From positions 1 through 64,000 of the forward strand of contig NZ_JAXIVU010000012.1 in the NCBI RefSeq assembly GCF_034259425.1: DNA of 64,000 bases. The letters are read 5' to 3'. Below the pieces are notes generated by a model. It made no database searches. It was given only the letters and a program-made list of their open reading frames with translations, and was not told the DNA's origin. The first letter of the stretch is position 1. Each line of letters starts with the position of its first letter. Of this stretch, positions 8,001 through 16,591 are shown in pieces. Both the position numbers and the translations under genes were made by a program. This DNA comes from Denitrificimonas halotolerans (GTDB lineage Bacteria; Pseudomonadota; Gammaproteobacteria; Pseudomonadales; Pseudomonadaceae).

Positions 8001-8531
8001 GTGCGTTACTTCCTGCTGGCTATGTTGCTATTGGCAAGTACAGTACCAGCAGCCCTAGAAGAAACTGATTGGTTAGAATTGCTGCCAGAGTCAGACCTTC
8101 AAGCGCTGCTGGATATGCCAGAAATCAGTCATAATACGCCAGAAGCTGACAGCAGCTTTTATGCACCAGAACGTGGTGGTTTGCGTGCTTCTGGGGAAGA
8201 TTTGCCGGCCGTGATGTATTCAGCGCAGACTGTCCCTGAACTGGATGGTCGTGCAATTCTCTTAGGTGGTTATCCGGTACCGTTAGAAAGCAATGGAAAA
8301 GGCAACTTTGTTGAGTTTTTCTTAGTACCCTACCCAGGGGCGTGCATTCATGTTCCACCACCGCCACCGAATCAAATTGTCTTAGTTCGTTATCCGCAAG
8401 GGATGCCATTAGAGGATATTTATGCGCCTTTGTGGGTAGAAGGCACTTTGAATATTGAGTTGAGCAGCAATGAACTTGCGGATGCGGCTTATACTATTGC
8501 TGCTGATAAAGTCGAGTTAGTTGAGTATTAG
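8001..8531 (+). CDS. DUF3299 domain exported protein
   Basis: A 176-residue protein starting at GTG. Residues 1-18 form a signal peptide (RYFLLAMLLLASTVPAA), with no lipobox Cys. The mature part holds a DUF3299 domain: LDGRAILLGGYPVPLE followed by FFLVPYPGACIHVPPPPPNQIV, with its single conserved Cys next to a His, and a C-terminal strand. DUF3299 proteins are periplasmic and of unknown function, sometimes near metal or lipoprotein export genes. It sits 2 bp after the GlsB-like gene and is probably cotranscribed with it. Confidence 0.85.
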   Translation: MRYFLLAMLLLASTVPAALEETDWLELLPESDLQALLDMPEISHNTPEADSSFYAPERGGLRASGEDLPAVMYSAQTVPELDGRAILLGGYPVPLESNGKGNFVEFFLVPYPGACIHVPPPPPNQIVLVRYPQGMPLEDIYAPLWVEGTLNIELSSNELADAAYTIAADKVELVEY

Positions 8532-8737
8532 ATAGTCAGTGGCTAGTTTGTTGGGCGATCATGAGTTTAACAAGAGTGATTGTCGCAGTAGAACGCTTAT
8601 GACCATGAGTTACTTACAAGGTTGAACTGTATTGGCTGTCTCAAGGAGGCTTAATTCAGCTAAGATAGTGGCCTGATTAGATATTTTTATACGGCTTTGC
8701 TCAGGCATTGCTTGATTAACCTACCCGTGAGGACCTT

Positions 8738-9412
8738 ATGCAGCCTTTTGTAATCGCTCCGTCTATTTTATCTGCTGACTTTGCTCGCCTTGGTGAGGAA
8801 GTGGAGCGCGTACTCCAAGCCGGTGCTGATACCGTGCATTTTGATGTTATGGATAACCATTATGTTCCTAATCTTACAGTTGGTCCCATGGTATGCAATG
8901 CATTGCGTAAGTACGGCATTACAGCCCCTATCGATGTACATTTAATGGTTAAACCTGTGGACCGTATTGTTGGTGATTTTATTGAGGCGGGCGCGAGCTA
9001 TATCACTTTTCACCCAGAAGCTTCAGAGCACGTGGATCGCTCTTTACAGCTGATTCAGCAAGGTGGTTGCAAGGCGGGCTTAGTTTTTAACCCAGCAACG
9101 CCACTCGATGTACTTAAGTATGTGCTCGATAAAGTTGATATGGTGCTCTTAATGAGCGTAAATCCAGGCTTTGGTGGGCAGTCATTTATTCCAGGTACTT
9201 TGGATAAGTTGCGCGAAGCACGCGCAATCATTGATGCCAGTGGCTTGCCGATCCGTCTGCAAGTGGATGGCGGTGTTAACGTGAAGAATATTAAAGAAAT
9301 TGCGCAAGCGGGTGCAGATACTTTTGTTGCGGGTTCTGCAATTTTTAATGCACCAGATTACGCTCAAGCGATTTCTGCAATGCGAGCAGAGTTGGCAGGT
9401 GTGCAACAGTGA
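8738..9412 (+). CDS. rpe: Ribulose-phosphate 3-epimerase
   Basis: Interconverts ribulose-5-phosphate and xylulose-5-phosphate in the pentose phosphate pathway. The 224-residue TIM barrel shows the SILSADFARLGEE start, HFDVMDNHYVPN with the metal ligands His and Asp, the HLMV strand, NPGFGGQ, and the VDGGVN second catalytic Asp. The stop overlaps the gph start by 4 bp (GTGA). The 206 bp before it show nothing beyond the GAGGA ribosome-binding site. Confidence 0.97.
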   Translation: MQPFVIAPSILSADFARLGEEVERVLQAGADTVHFDVMDNHYVPNLTVGPMVCNALRKYGITAPIDVHLMVKPVDRIVGDFIEAGASYITFHPEASEHVDRSLQLIQQGGCKAGLVFNPATPLDVLKYVLDKVDMVLLMSVNPGFGGQSFIPGTLDKLREARAIIDASGLPIRLQVDGGVNVKNIKEIAQAGADTFVAGSAIFNAPDYAQAISAMRAELAGVQQ

Positions 9413-10092
9413 AAGCCTTGTTGAGTGTGCTAGATGGACAGCTACCTAAGCTGGTGATGTTTGATTTGGATGGCACTTTAATTGACTCTGTTCCAGATCT
9501 AGCCGCTGCTACAGATAAGATGCTAGTACAGTTAGGGCGCGCTCCTGCAGGAATGGATAAAGTGCGTAACTGGGTAGGCAATGGGGCGGCAGTTTTAGTA
9601 CGACGTGCACTAGCCGATCATTTTGAGCATCAAGAGGTGAGTGCCGAGCAAGAAGCTGAAGCCTTGGCCATCTTTATGCAGGCTTATGCTCAAGATAATA
9701 GCTTAACAACTTTATATCCAGGCGTAATAGATACTCTGAAAACGTTACAGAAACTGGGTATTAAACAAGCCTTAGTCACCAATAAACCGGAGCGTTTTTT
9801 ACCAGGCTTATTAGAAGAAACGCAAATGGCAGAATTCTTTGACTGGGTTGTCGGTGGTGATACTTTTCCACAAAAAAAACCAGACCCAACCGGTTTGCTT
9901 TGGGTTATGGAGCAGGCTGGTGTAACGGCTGCTGAATGTCTATTTATCGGGGATTCACGTAATGATGTACAGGCTGCACATGCGGCGCAAGTCGCTTGTG
10001 TTGCGGTCACTTACGGTTATAACTATGGCGAGTCTATTTGTGCGCAAAATCCAGCTTTAATACTCAATGACTTACGTGAGCTCTTTCTTTGA
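9409..10092 (+). CDS. gph: Phosphoglycolate phosphatase, 3' end abutting a TnpB relic
   Basis: HAD-superfamily phosphatase that removes 2-phosphoglycolate from DNA-repair products. It starts at GTG, overlapping rpe. Motif I is DLDGT with nucleophile Asp19 and Asp21, motif II is VTNKP, and motif III/IV is KKPDP with GDSRNDV. At 227 residues it is complete through the HAD core but at the short end for the family. The TGA stop (10090-10092) falls in the TTGA that begins the TnpB-element right end, so the native C-terminus may have been clipped. In Pseudomonas trpE follows gph; here mobile debris and selD-mnmH intervene. Confidence 0.94.
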   Translation: MKALLSVLDGQLPKLVMFDLDGTLIDSVPDLAAATDKMLVQLGRAPAGMDKVRNWVGNGAAVLVRRALADHFEHQEVSAEQEAEALAIFMQAYAQDNSLTTLYPGVIDTLKTLQKLGIKQALVTNKPERFLPGLLEETQMAEFFDWVVGGDTFPQKKPDPTGLLWVMEQAGVTAAECLFIGDSRNDVQAAHAAQVACVAVTYGYNYGESICAQNPALILNDLRELFL

Positions 10093-10262
10093 TATCCTCC
10101 CCGACCTAAAGGGTGGGGATTCTTATAGCTAGAGAGCCATGCCAGCTGAGAGAATGTTCTTGGTTGTGCTGATATCGTAGTCATGGGCGACACCGTACCC
10201 ACTGTATGTTCATGAGGGAGTAAGGCAGAGCAGTGCGTGAAAGTTTTCCGCTCAAGCCTCAT
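10089..10262 (-). pseudogene. Minus-strand TnpB 3' relic with element right end
   Basis: Reading on the minus strand, 10100-10230 encodes a degenerate copy of the TnpB C-terminus (GVAHDYDISTTKNILSAGMA against GVTHDRDINAARNILAAGHG), in a broken frame. It runs into the right-end hairpin (CCCC-GACCTAAAGG-GTGGGG) also seen at 52057-52090 and 57619-57649. The terminal TTGA abuts gph. The upstream limit near 10262 is uncertain. Confidence 0.75.
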
Positions 10263-10369
10263 TATTGAGCCCCTTCGAACTGAGCACTCACCGGTATTTT
10301 TGGTTGTGTGTTTGTTTGTGACACTTGATATAGGGCACTTCCAGAAGGATTACATTGTTTGTCCATCAT

Positions 10370-10640
10370 CCTTGCGCAAAGACTTCCTGCATAAAACCTC
10401 ATTCAATCTCATCAAAAACCACGATGTTATTGTTATTGAGGATTTGAACGTTAAAGGCATGGTTAAAAACAGGTGCTTAGCTAAAGTGATCAGCGACAGC
10501 TCATGGTCACAGTTTGCCACGATGCTGGCCTACAAAGCAGGCTGGTATGGCGGTGCCCAAGCTGCAATAAAACTCTAGATCGTGATTATAACGCCAACAT
10601 CAACATCCTAAAGGAAGGCTTACGCTGCTGGATATCAATG
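10370..10640 (+). pseudogene. Plus-strand TnpB relic of a second lineage
   Basis: Residues KDFLHKTSFNLIKNHDVIVIEDLN, then KGMVKN, are the RuvC-II region of canonical IS1341-like TnpB, with the catalytic Glu of IEDLN retained. After MLAYKAGWYG the frame breaks near 10555, and the zinc-ribbon and RuvC-III residues (CPSCNKTLDRDYNANINILKEGL) continue in another frame, with the first CxxC pair lost. The N-terminal half is missing. It differs from the other copies in this window, which read VGNVSS at this place. Confidence 0.8.
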
Positions 10641-10732
10641 ACAGAAGCCCACGGTGTGAGGGAGTTAGCCGAGTCAATTTGCATAACCTTTGCTGTGTTG
10701 CAACGCACCCCACCAAGTCAGTGTATGACCTA

Positions 10733-10767
10733 GGAAGCCCCCACTTCTAAAGTGGCGAGTAGTTCAT
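10733..10767 (+). mobile_element. Right-end hairpin of the second TnpB lineage
   Basis: GGAAGCCCCCACTTC, TAAA, then GTGGCGAGTAGTTCA is the recognisable right-end type of many IS200/IS605 tnpB elements (a CCACTT/AGTGG stem with AGTAGTTCA tail). It sits about 90 bp after the plus-strand relic and is in the right orientation to be its end. The following 10768-10935 holds no gene; a TATAAT at 10903-10908 may be the selD -10. Confidence 0.6.
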
Positions 10768-10953
10768 TCGGTTCAAAGCTTAAGTTTACTTTCAGTGAAA
10801 AATTGAGAATGAGTTTGTAAGTGCGTGTTGAGATGGCTGATCGATATTGGTTGAGCGTAGGCAAACCTACAGCGTAGCTATCACTGTAGTTGTGCGAAGT
10901 TGTATAATGTCTACCTTTGTCAGATTTAAAATCTATTGAGGGGTAAGTCGCAC

Positions 10954-12021
10954 GTGAATAGCCCAGCAAGTCAGCAAGTATCTCAACCTGTAGTACGCTT
11001 AACCGAGTATAGTCATGGTGCAGGCTGTGGTTGTAAAATCTCCCCTAAAGTACTTGATCAGATTCTCATCTCTAGTCTTAATTTGCCTGCTGATGCCAAC
11101 TTGCTAGTAGGGAATAGTAGCAAGGATGATGCTGCTGCCTATGATATTGGTAATGGTCAGGTTATTTTAAGTACTACCGACTTTTTTATGCCAATTGCTG
11201 ATGACCCTTTTGATTTTGGGCGTATTGCAGCAACTAACGCCATTAGTGATATTTACGCCATGGGTGGGAAACCTATTATGGCTATTGCTATTCTTGGTTG
11301 GCCGGTGAATATTTTGCCACCAGAAGTTGCACAGCAAGTGATCGAAGGTGGGCGTCAGGCCTGTGCCGATGCAGGCATTATGCTAGCGGGTGGGCACAGT
11401 ATTGATTCCCCAGAGCCTATCTTCGGCTTAGCAGTGACGGGTATTGTGGACAAAGACCAACTTAAGCAAAACAGCAGCGCTAAGGCCGGTTGCAAGCTGT
11501 ATTTAACCAAACCACTGGGTGTCGGGATTTTAACTACAGCACAAAAGCAAAAGAAACTGCGTCCAGAGCATGAGTTTTTGGCGCGAGATACTATGTGCTT
11601 GATGAATAAAGTGGGCGCCGAAGTTGCTCGTTTACCTGGTGTAGAAGCCATTACAGATGTTACAGGCTTTGGTTTGATGGGGCACTTACTGGAAGTATGT
11701 GAAGGTAGTGCTGTGAATGCTGTCTTGGATGAGCAAAAGATACCTTTATTAGAGCCGGTGCGTGATTATATTGCGCAAGGCTGTTTACCCGGCGGTACGA
11801 CCCGTAACTTTGAATCCTATAGTGATAAGTTGGCACCGCTCACTGATGAGCAGCGCGCGCTCTTTTGTGATCCACAAACCAGCGGTGGCTTATTGATTGC
11901 TGTGCAACCAGAACAGGCAGCACAACTTGAAGAGATATTGACGGCGGCGGGAGTCTATGCTCATTCCATCGGGGAGTTGGTTGAGGCTCGCACCGATTAT
12001 CGGATTGAGGTACGGTCATGA
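10954..12021 (+). CDS. selD: Selenide, water dikinase (selenophosphate synthetase)
   Basis: Makes selenophosphate from selenide and ATP, the selenium donor for tRNA selenouridine and for selenocysteine. I chose the GTG at 10954 because a GAGGGG ribosome-binding site lies 10 bp before it; a TTG at 10936 would place that site inside the gene. The resulting 355-residue protein has the active-site segment GAGCGCK with Cys25, Cys27 and Lys28 (Cys, not selenocysteine). Further Gly-rich ATP-binding segments include TTDFFMPIADDP and TDVTGFGLMGH. It overlaps mnmH by 4 bp. Confidence 0.95.
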   Translation: MNSPASQQVSQPVVRLTEYSHGAGCGCKISPKVLDQILISSLNLPADANLLVGNSSKDDAAAYDIGNGQVILSTTDFFMPIADDPFDFGRIAATNAISDIYAMGGKPIMAIAILGWPVNILPPEVAQQVIEGGRQACADAGIMLAGGHSIDSPEPIFGLAVTGIVDKDQLKQNSSAKAGCKLYLTKPLGVGILTTAQKQKKLRPEHEFLARDTMCLMNKVGAEVARLPGVEAITDVTGFGLMGHLLEVCEGSAVNAVLDEQKIPLLEPVRDYIAQGCLPGGTTRNFESYSDKLAPLTDEQRALFCDPQTSGGLLIAVQPEQAAQLEEILTAAGVYAHSIGELVEARTDYRIEVRS

Positions 12022-13142
12022 GTCGAGCAGACACTGAAGATTTTGCTCGGTTATTTTTGACTGATACACCTCTGTTGGATGCACGTGCGCCCCTTGAGTT
12101 TAACAAGGGTGCATTTCCGCACACAGTGAACTTACCTTTAATGACTGATTCTGAGCGCGCGAAGGTGGGGACTTGTTATAAGCAACAAGGACAGGCTGCT
12201 GCTTTAGCGCTAGGGCATCAACTGGTAAGAGGTAAACTGAAAGAGCAGCGTATTGAGCAATGGCTGGCATTTGCCCGTCATTATCCGCATGGGTATTTAT
12301 ACTGCTTTCGTGGTGGCTTGCGCAGCCAGATTGTTCAGCAATGGATGAAGGAAGCCGGCTGTGAGTACCCACGTGTTATTGGTGGTTATAAGGCCATGCG
12401 CCGCTTTTTAATTGATAGCCAAGAACAAATTGTTGCGGATAGTCAGTTTTGCATACTGGCTGGACATACTGGATGTGCGAAAACTGATTTACTCAATGAT
12501 TTAGAGCACAGCATTGATTTAGAGGGTTTAGCCAATCATAGAGGTAGTGCTTTTGGTAAGCGACCTACGGGGCAACCGTCACAAATTGATTTTGAAAATA
12601 AACTGGCAATTGCGTTATTGCGCCAATACCACGTTAACCCACACCAACGTATTTTGCTTGAAGATGAAAGCAAACTCATTGGTCGTTGCGCGATTCCATT
12701 AAATTTACGTGAGCGTATGGCTCAGGCTCCAATTATTATTGTCACAGCCTCTTTAGAGCAGCGGATCGAGCACAGTTTTTGTAATTATATTCTGCATAAA
12801 TTAGGTGAGTGGCAGCGTGCAGTTGGTGAAGAGGCAGGTTTTATCGCTTTTAGTGATGACCTGACACGCTCACTGCAAAAAATCCAGAAGCGTTTAGGTG
12901 GGGTTTTGTATCAAGAGGCACATGCTCTCTTACTGCAGGCATTGGAGCAGCATCGACGTGGTGATAATAGCCTTCATCGTGACTGGATTAAGATCATTCT
13001 GAGTAAGTATTATGACCCTATGTACGAATATCAGTTACAGGATAGAAGACATTTGGTTGAGTTTATGGGTTCTGCAACTGAAGTGCGTGAGTATTTCATT
13101 GCAGCGGCGCAACAGCAGCGCGGTTCTGAAAGTATTGATTGA
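12018..13142 (+). CDS. mnmH: tRNA 2-selenouridine synthase
   Basis: Replaces sulfur by selenium at the wobble 2-thiouridine of tRNA-Lys, -Glu and -Gln, using selenophosphate from SelD. The 374-residue protein has an N-terminal rhodanese domain with the catalytic Cys96 in YCFRGGLRS and a C-terminal P-loop domain with GHTGCAKT at 149-156. It is coupled to selD by a 4-bp overlap. No selA, selB or selC is seen in the window, so tRNA modification is the only selenium use supported here. Formerly called SelU/YbbB. Confidence 0.95.
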   Translation: MSRADTEDFARLFLTDTPLLDARAPLEFNKGAFPHTVNLPLMTDSERAKVGTCYKQQGQAAALALGHQLVRGKLKEQRIEQWLAFARHYPHGYLYCFRGGLRSQIVQQWMKEAGCEYPRVIGGYKAMRRFLIDSQEQIVADSQFCILAGHTGCAKTDLLNDLEHSIDLEGLANHRGSAFGKRPTGQPSQIDFENKLAIALLRQYHVNPHQRILLEDESKLIGRCAIPLNLRERMAQAPIIIVTASLEQRIEHSFCNYILHKLGEWQRAVGEEAGFIAFSDDLTRSLQKIQKRLGGVLYQEAHALLLQALEQHRRGDNSLHRDWIKIILSKYYDPMYEYQLQDRRHLVEFMGSATEVREYFIAAAQQQRGSESID

Positions 13143-13313
13143 GTTGTTAGATACTACAAAAGTCTGAGCGCAGCTTGAGTCCTTTGCGTGAAGCTCTGCA
13201 ATGAGTGACTGCTGTGCATGGAAATAACAAAAACTAGTATCTACAGCTTGCGCGTTCTGATGGCCTGCGCTAGTGTAGTTTTATATTTTCAGTCCACCCC
13301 AAGGGACCCGCTC

Positions 13314-13385
13314 GTGGTTGTTGATCGCAAACTATTGATAGGCACATTACTAGCGGCATCAGGCCGTTGGCGTTGGCGCGTCTAA
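13314..13385 (+). CDS. trpL: trpE leader peptide (23 aa, tandem Trp)
   Basis: A short frame starts at GTG 13314 behind AAGGGA (13300-13305) and ends at TAA 13383-13385. Its last residues are Arg-Trp-Arg-Trp-Arg-Val, with TGG codons at 13368-13370 and 13374-13376. It lies 66 bp before trpE. Two Trp codons close to the stop of a short translated frame in front of a trp gene is the classic attenuator design, and attenuation of trpE has been reported in Pseudomonas putida. The annotation rests on sequence alone, with no homologue compared. Confidence 0.75.
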   Translation: MVVDRKLLIGTLLAASGRWRWRV

Positions 13386-13446
13386 TTAATACTGTTCGCC
13401 ATTGAGCGGCATGGTTTGTGTTCCCTTTTTTCCTCTTGCCACGAGG
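13363..13446 (+). promoter_or_regulatory. Candidate trpE attenuator / leader fold
   Basis: The Trp-codon stretch can pair downstream: GCCG (13363-13366) with CGGC (13407-13410), and TGGCG (13368-13372) with CGCCA (13397-13401). A T-rich tract (13426-13431) follows. In addition CTCGTGG at the leader start (13311-13317) is complementary to CCACGAG (13439-13445), which covers the trpE ribosome-binding site. Ribosome position on the leader could therefore switch folds. No clean GC-rich terminator stem touches the T-run, so the exact mechanism is open. Confidence 0.5.
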
Positions 13447-13451
13447 CTGAT

Positions 13452-14936
13452 ATGACTCACGAAGAATTTTTACGCTTAGCTGATCAAGGCTACAATCGTA
13501 TTCCTTTGGCCCGCGAAACTTTGGCCGACTTTGACACTCCGCTTTCTATTTATTTAAAGCTTGCTGATGCACCTTATTCATACTTATTAGAGTCTGTCCA
13601 AGGAGGGGAAAAGTGGGGACGCTTTTCCATTATTGGACTGCCGAGCAGTACACGCTTACGCGTTGATGGTAAACGTGTGAGGGTGATTACTAATGAGCGT
13701 GTGGTGGAAGATCTCGAGGTAGATGACCCTCTCACCTTTGTGGAGCAATTTAAAGAGCGTTACCGTGTTCCGACTCTACCTGGCTTACCGCGCTTTAATG
13801 GTGGTTTAGTTGGTTATTTTGGCTACGATAGTGTGCGCTATGTAGAGAAGCGCTTGGCCGAATGTCCTAACCCAGATCCCTTGGGTACACCTGATATTTT
13901 ATTGTTGGTATCTGATGCTGTAGTGGTGTTTGATAATTTATCCGGCAAATTGCATTTAATTGTTTTGGTTGATCCGAGCAGAGCGGATGCTTATGAGCAG
14001 GGACTTATTGAGCTTGATTTATTAGCGGCACAGCTGGCTAAGCCTTTGATACCTCGTGTGGGCGTGGACCTTAATGCCATTGATGGACCTGAGCCGCAGT
14101 TTGCCTCAAGCTTTAGTCGGGCAGATTATGAAAAAGCGGTCCTGCAGATTAAAGAATATATCGCTGCTGGTGATTGCATGCAGGTGGTGATCTCTCAACG
14201 TATGTCGGTGCCTTTTACTGCAGCTCCTATTGATCTTTATCGTGCTTTGCGTTGCTTTAATCCAACGCCTTATATGTACTTTTTTAACTTCGCTGAGTTC
14301 CACGTGGTGGGTAGCTCACCGGAGGTTTTGGTGCGTGTAGAGGATGGTTTAGTCACTGTCCGTCCTATTGCGGGAACACGTCCACGTGGAGCAACTGAAG
14401 AACAGGACTTAGCTCTTGAACAAGAGTTGTTAGCAGATAAAAAAGAGCTCGCTGAGCACCTGATGCTGATTGATCTCGGTCGTAATGATGTGGGTAAAGT
14501 TGCTGATACAGGTAGTGTTAAAGTCACCGAGAAAATGATTATTGAGCGTTATTCTAATGTTATGCACATCGTTTCTAATGTGACAGGACAGTTACAAAGT
14601 GGCTTGAATTCTATGGATGCATTGTGCGCAATTTTGCCAGCCGGTACTTTATCGGGCGCACCTAAAGTGCGTGCCATGGAAATCATTGATGATCTAGAAC
14701 CGGTTAAGCGTGGTGTTTATGGCGGCGCTGTGGGCTATTGGGCGTGGAACGGCAATATGGATACCGCCATTGCTATTCGTACGGCAGTCATTAAAAACGG
14801 TGAGCTGCATGTTCAAGCAGGTGCCGGTATTGTCGCTGATTCACAGCCGGATTTAGAGTGGGAAGAAACCTTAAATAAACGTCGAGCCATGTTTAAAGCA
14901 GTTGCGCTGGCTGAAAAGAGTAAGCCGGGTAACTGA
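13452..14936 (+). CDS. trpE: Anthranilate synthase component I
   Basis: Makes anthranilate from chorismate, using ammonia from TrpG. The ATG at 13452, behind a GAGG site, gives 494 residues, matching Pseudomonas TrpE; the upstream in-frame ATG is discarded. Visible motifs are the N-terminal feedback-site segment LLESVQGG, the catalytic-domain QVVISQRM, VGSSPEVLVR, RPIAGTRPRG, the HLMLIDLGRNDVGKVA magnesium site and the LPAGTLSGAPKVRAMEII segment. It is preceded by a Trp-rich leader peptide. trpG does not follow directly; ddh intervenes. Confidence 0.97.
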   Translation: MTHEEFLRLADQGYNRIPLARETLADFDTPLSIYLKLADAPYSYLLESVQGGEKWGRFSIIGLPSSTRLRVDGKRVRVITNERVVEDLEVDDPLTFVEQFKERYRVPTLPGLPRFNGGLVGYFGYDSVRYVEKRLAECPNPDPLGTPDILLLVSDAVVVFDNLSGKLHLIVLVDPSRADAYEQGLIELDLLAAQLAKPLIPRVGVDLNAIDGPEPQFASSFSRADYEKAVLQIKEYIAAGDCMQVVISQRMSVPFTAAPIDLYRALRCFNPTPYMYFFNFAEFHVVGSSPEVLVRVEDGLVTVRPIAGTRPRGATEEQDLALEQELLADKKELAEHLMLIDLGRNDVGKVADTGSVKVTEKMIIERYSNVMHIVSNVTGQLQSGLNSMDALCAILPAGTLSGAPKVRAMEIIDDLEPVKRGVYGGAVGYWAWNGNMDTAIAIRTAVIKNGELHVQAGAGIVADSQPDLEWEETLNKRRAMFKAVALAEKSKPGN

Positions 14937-14977
14937 ATAAGTATTTAATTTTTGTTTCAACTGTAAAGGTAAACATC

Positions 14978-15964
14978 ATGAGTCATCGGATAAGAGTAGC
15001 AATTGCCGGTTATGGCAACTTAGGACGCGGTGTTGAGTCAGCGCTGGCACAAAACCCAGACATGCAATTGGTGGGTGTATTCAGTCGTCGTGACCCAGCC
15101 AGTGTTACCTTGTTAGATAGCTCAATTCCAGTCTATTCAATGGCTGATATTGAACAGTATCAAGATGAAGTGGATGTCATGATTCTTTGCGGTGGCTCTA
15201 GATCGGACCTGCCGGAACAAGGCCCTTATTTGGCCAAGTTTTTTCATACTGTCGACAGTTTTGATACCCACGCTAAGGTGCCAGAGTACTATGAGGCTTT
15301 GGATCAATCTGCCCGTGAGTCGGGCCGTGTGGCTATGTTGTCTGTAGGTTGGGATCCAGGTTTGTTTTCCTTGAATCGTTTATTTGGCGAAGCCATTTTA
15401 CCTGAAGGTGAGACCTACACTTTTTGGGGTAAAGGGTTAAGCCAGGGGCACTCTGATGCGGTGCGTCGTGTTGCAGGGGTCAAGTCAGGTGTGCAATACA
15501 CCTTGCCATCTGAAGAGGCGATTGCTCGTGTGCGCAGTGGTGAGCGCCCTGAATTAACGACTCGTGAAAAGCATAAGCGTGAATGTTACATCGTGTTGGA
15601 AGAGGGGGCGGATGCCGATACTGTAAGAGAAAGTATTGTTACCATGCCGGACTACTTTGCAGACTATGATACTACAGTGCATTTTATTGATGCGGATACC
15701 TTTGTCAAAGAACACAGCAGTATGCCCCATGGTGGTTTTGTGATCCGTAGTGGTAATACCGGTACTGATAGTATTCAAACCATTGAGTATTCTCTGGCGT
15801 TGGGTAGTAATCCAGAATTTACGGCAAGTGTACTTGTAGCTTATGCCCGCGCTGTTCATCGTTTAGCTCACTTGAATGATATCGGTGCAAAAACTGTATT
15901 TGATATTGCGCCAGGTTTGTTATCACCTAAAAGCCCAGCACAGCTGCGTAAAGAGTTACTGTAA
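14978..15964 (+). CDS. ddh: meso-diaminopimelate D-dehydrogenase
   Basis: NADPH-dependent enzyme that makes meso-diaminopimelate directly from tetrahydrodipicolinate and ammonia, a one-step lysine and murein precursor route. The 328-residue protein has the dinucleotide motif GYGNLGRGVE at about 11-20 and the family blocks VDSFDTH, SVGWDPGLFS, FWGKGLSQGHSDA, HKREC and MPHGGFVI. These agree closely with the well-known corynebacterial enzyme. Ddh is patchily distributed and unusual in pseudomonads. It is inserted between trpE and trpG, on the same strand and with short gaps (41 and 33 bp). Confidence 0.95.
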   Translation: MSHRIRVAIAGYGNLGRGVESALAQNPDMQLVGVFSRRDPASVTLLDSSIPVYSMADIEQYQDEVDVMILCGGSRSDLPEQGPYLAKFFHTVDSFDTHAKVPEYYEALDQSARESGRVAMLSVGWDPGLFSLNRLFGEAILPEGETYTFWGKGLSQGHSDAVRRVAGVKSGVQYTLPSEEAIARVRSGERPELTTREKHKRECYIVLEEGADADTVRESIVTMPDYFADYDTTVHFIDADTFVKEHSSMPHGGFVIRSGNTGTDSIQTIEYSLALGSNPEFTASVLVAYARAVHRLAHLNDIGAKTVFDIAPGLLSPKSPAQLRKELL

Positions 15965-15997
15965 TCGTTTTGGCATAATCGCTTAAGGACACCTTAT

Positions 15998-16591
15998 ATG
16001 TTGTTAATGATCGACAATTACGACTCTTTTACTTGGAATCTAGTGCAATACTTTGCTGAGTTAGGTGCTGAGGTCAAAGTGGTGCGTAATGATGAATACA
16101 CTGTGCCAGAGTTGTTGGCGATGGCTCCAGAGCGGGTTGTTATTTCGCCAGGGCCTTGTACGCCTAATGAGGCCGGTGTGTCATTAGCAGCAATTAAGGC
16201 ATTTGCAGGCTTAGTGCCAGTGTTGGGAGTATGTTTAGGTCATCAAAGTATTGGGCAGGCTTTTGGTGGGGCTGTGGTGAGAGCCCAGCAACCTATGCAT
16301 GGTAAAACTAGCCCCGTGTATCACCATAATCGGGGTGTGTTTGCTGGTTTAAATAACCCCCTGATTGCTACACGCTACCACTCATTGGTGGTGGCGCCAG
16401 AAAGCTTACCAGATGACTTAAAAGTTACAGCATGGACGCAGACCGAGCAAGGTGAGCTGGAAGCCATTATGGGGCTGCAACACCGGACGTTAAATATTGA
16501 GGGGGTACAATTTCACCCTGAGTCAATTTTGACCGAGCAAGGGCATGCCTTGCTGGAGAATTTCTTAAAACAAATGGGAGGACAGCGTTAA
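15998..16591 (+). CDS. trpG: Anthranilate synthase component II (glutamine amidotransferase)
   Basis: Supplies ammonia from glutamine to TrpE. The 197-residue class I amidotransferase has the nucleophile Cys79 in GVCLGHQ, the oxyanion segment SPGPCTPNEAG and the His-Glu pair in VQFHPESI. Its stop overlaps the trpD start by one base (TAATG). It begins the trpGDC run found in all pseudomonads. Confidence 0.97.
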   Translation: MLLMIDNYDSFTWNLVQYFAELGAEVKVVRNDEYTVPELLAMAPERVVISPGPCTPNEAGVSLAAIKAFAGLVPVLGVCLGHQSIGQAFGGAVVRAQQPMHGKTSPVYHHNRGVFAGLNNPLIATRYHSLVVAPESLPDDLKVTAWTQTEQGELEAIMGLQHRTLNIEGVQFHPESILTEQGHALLENFLKQMGGQR

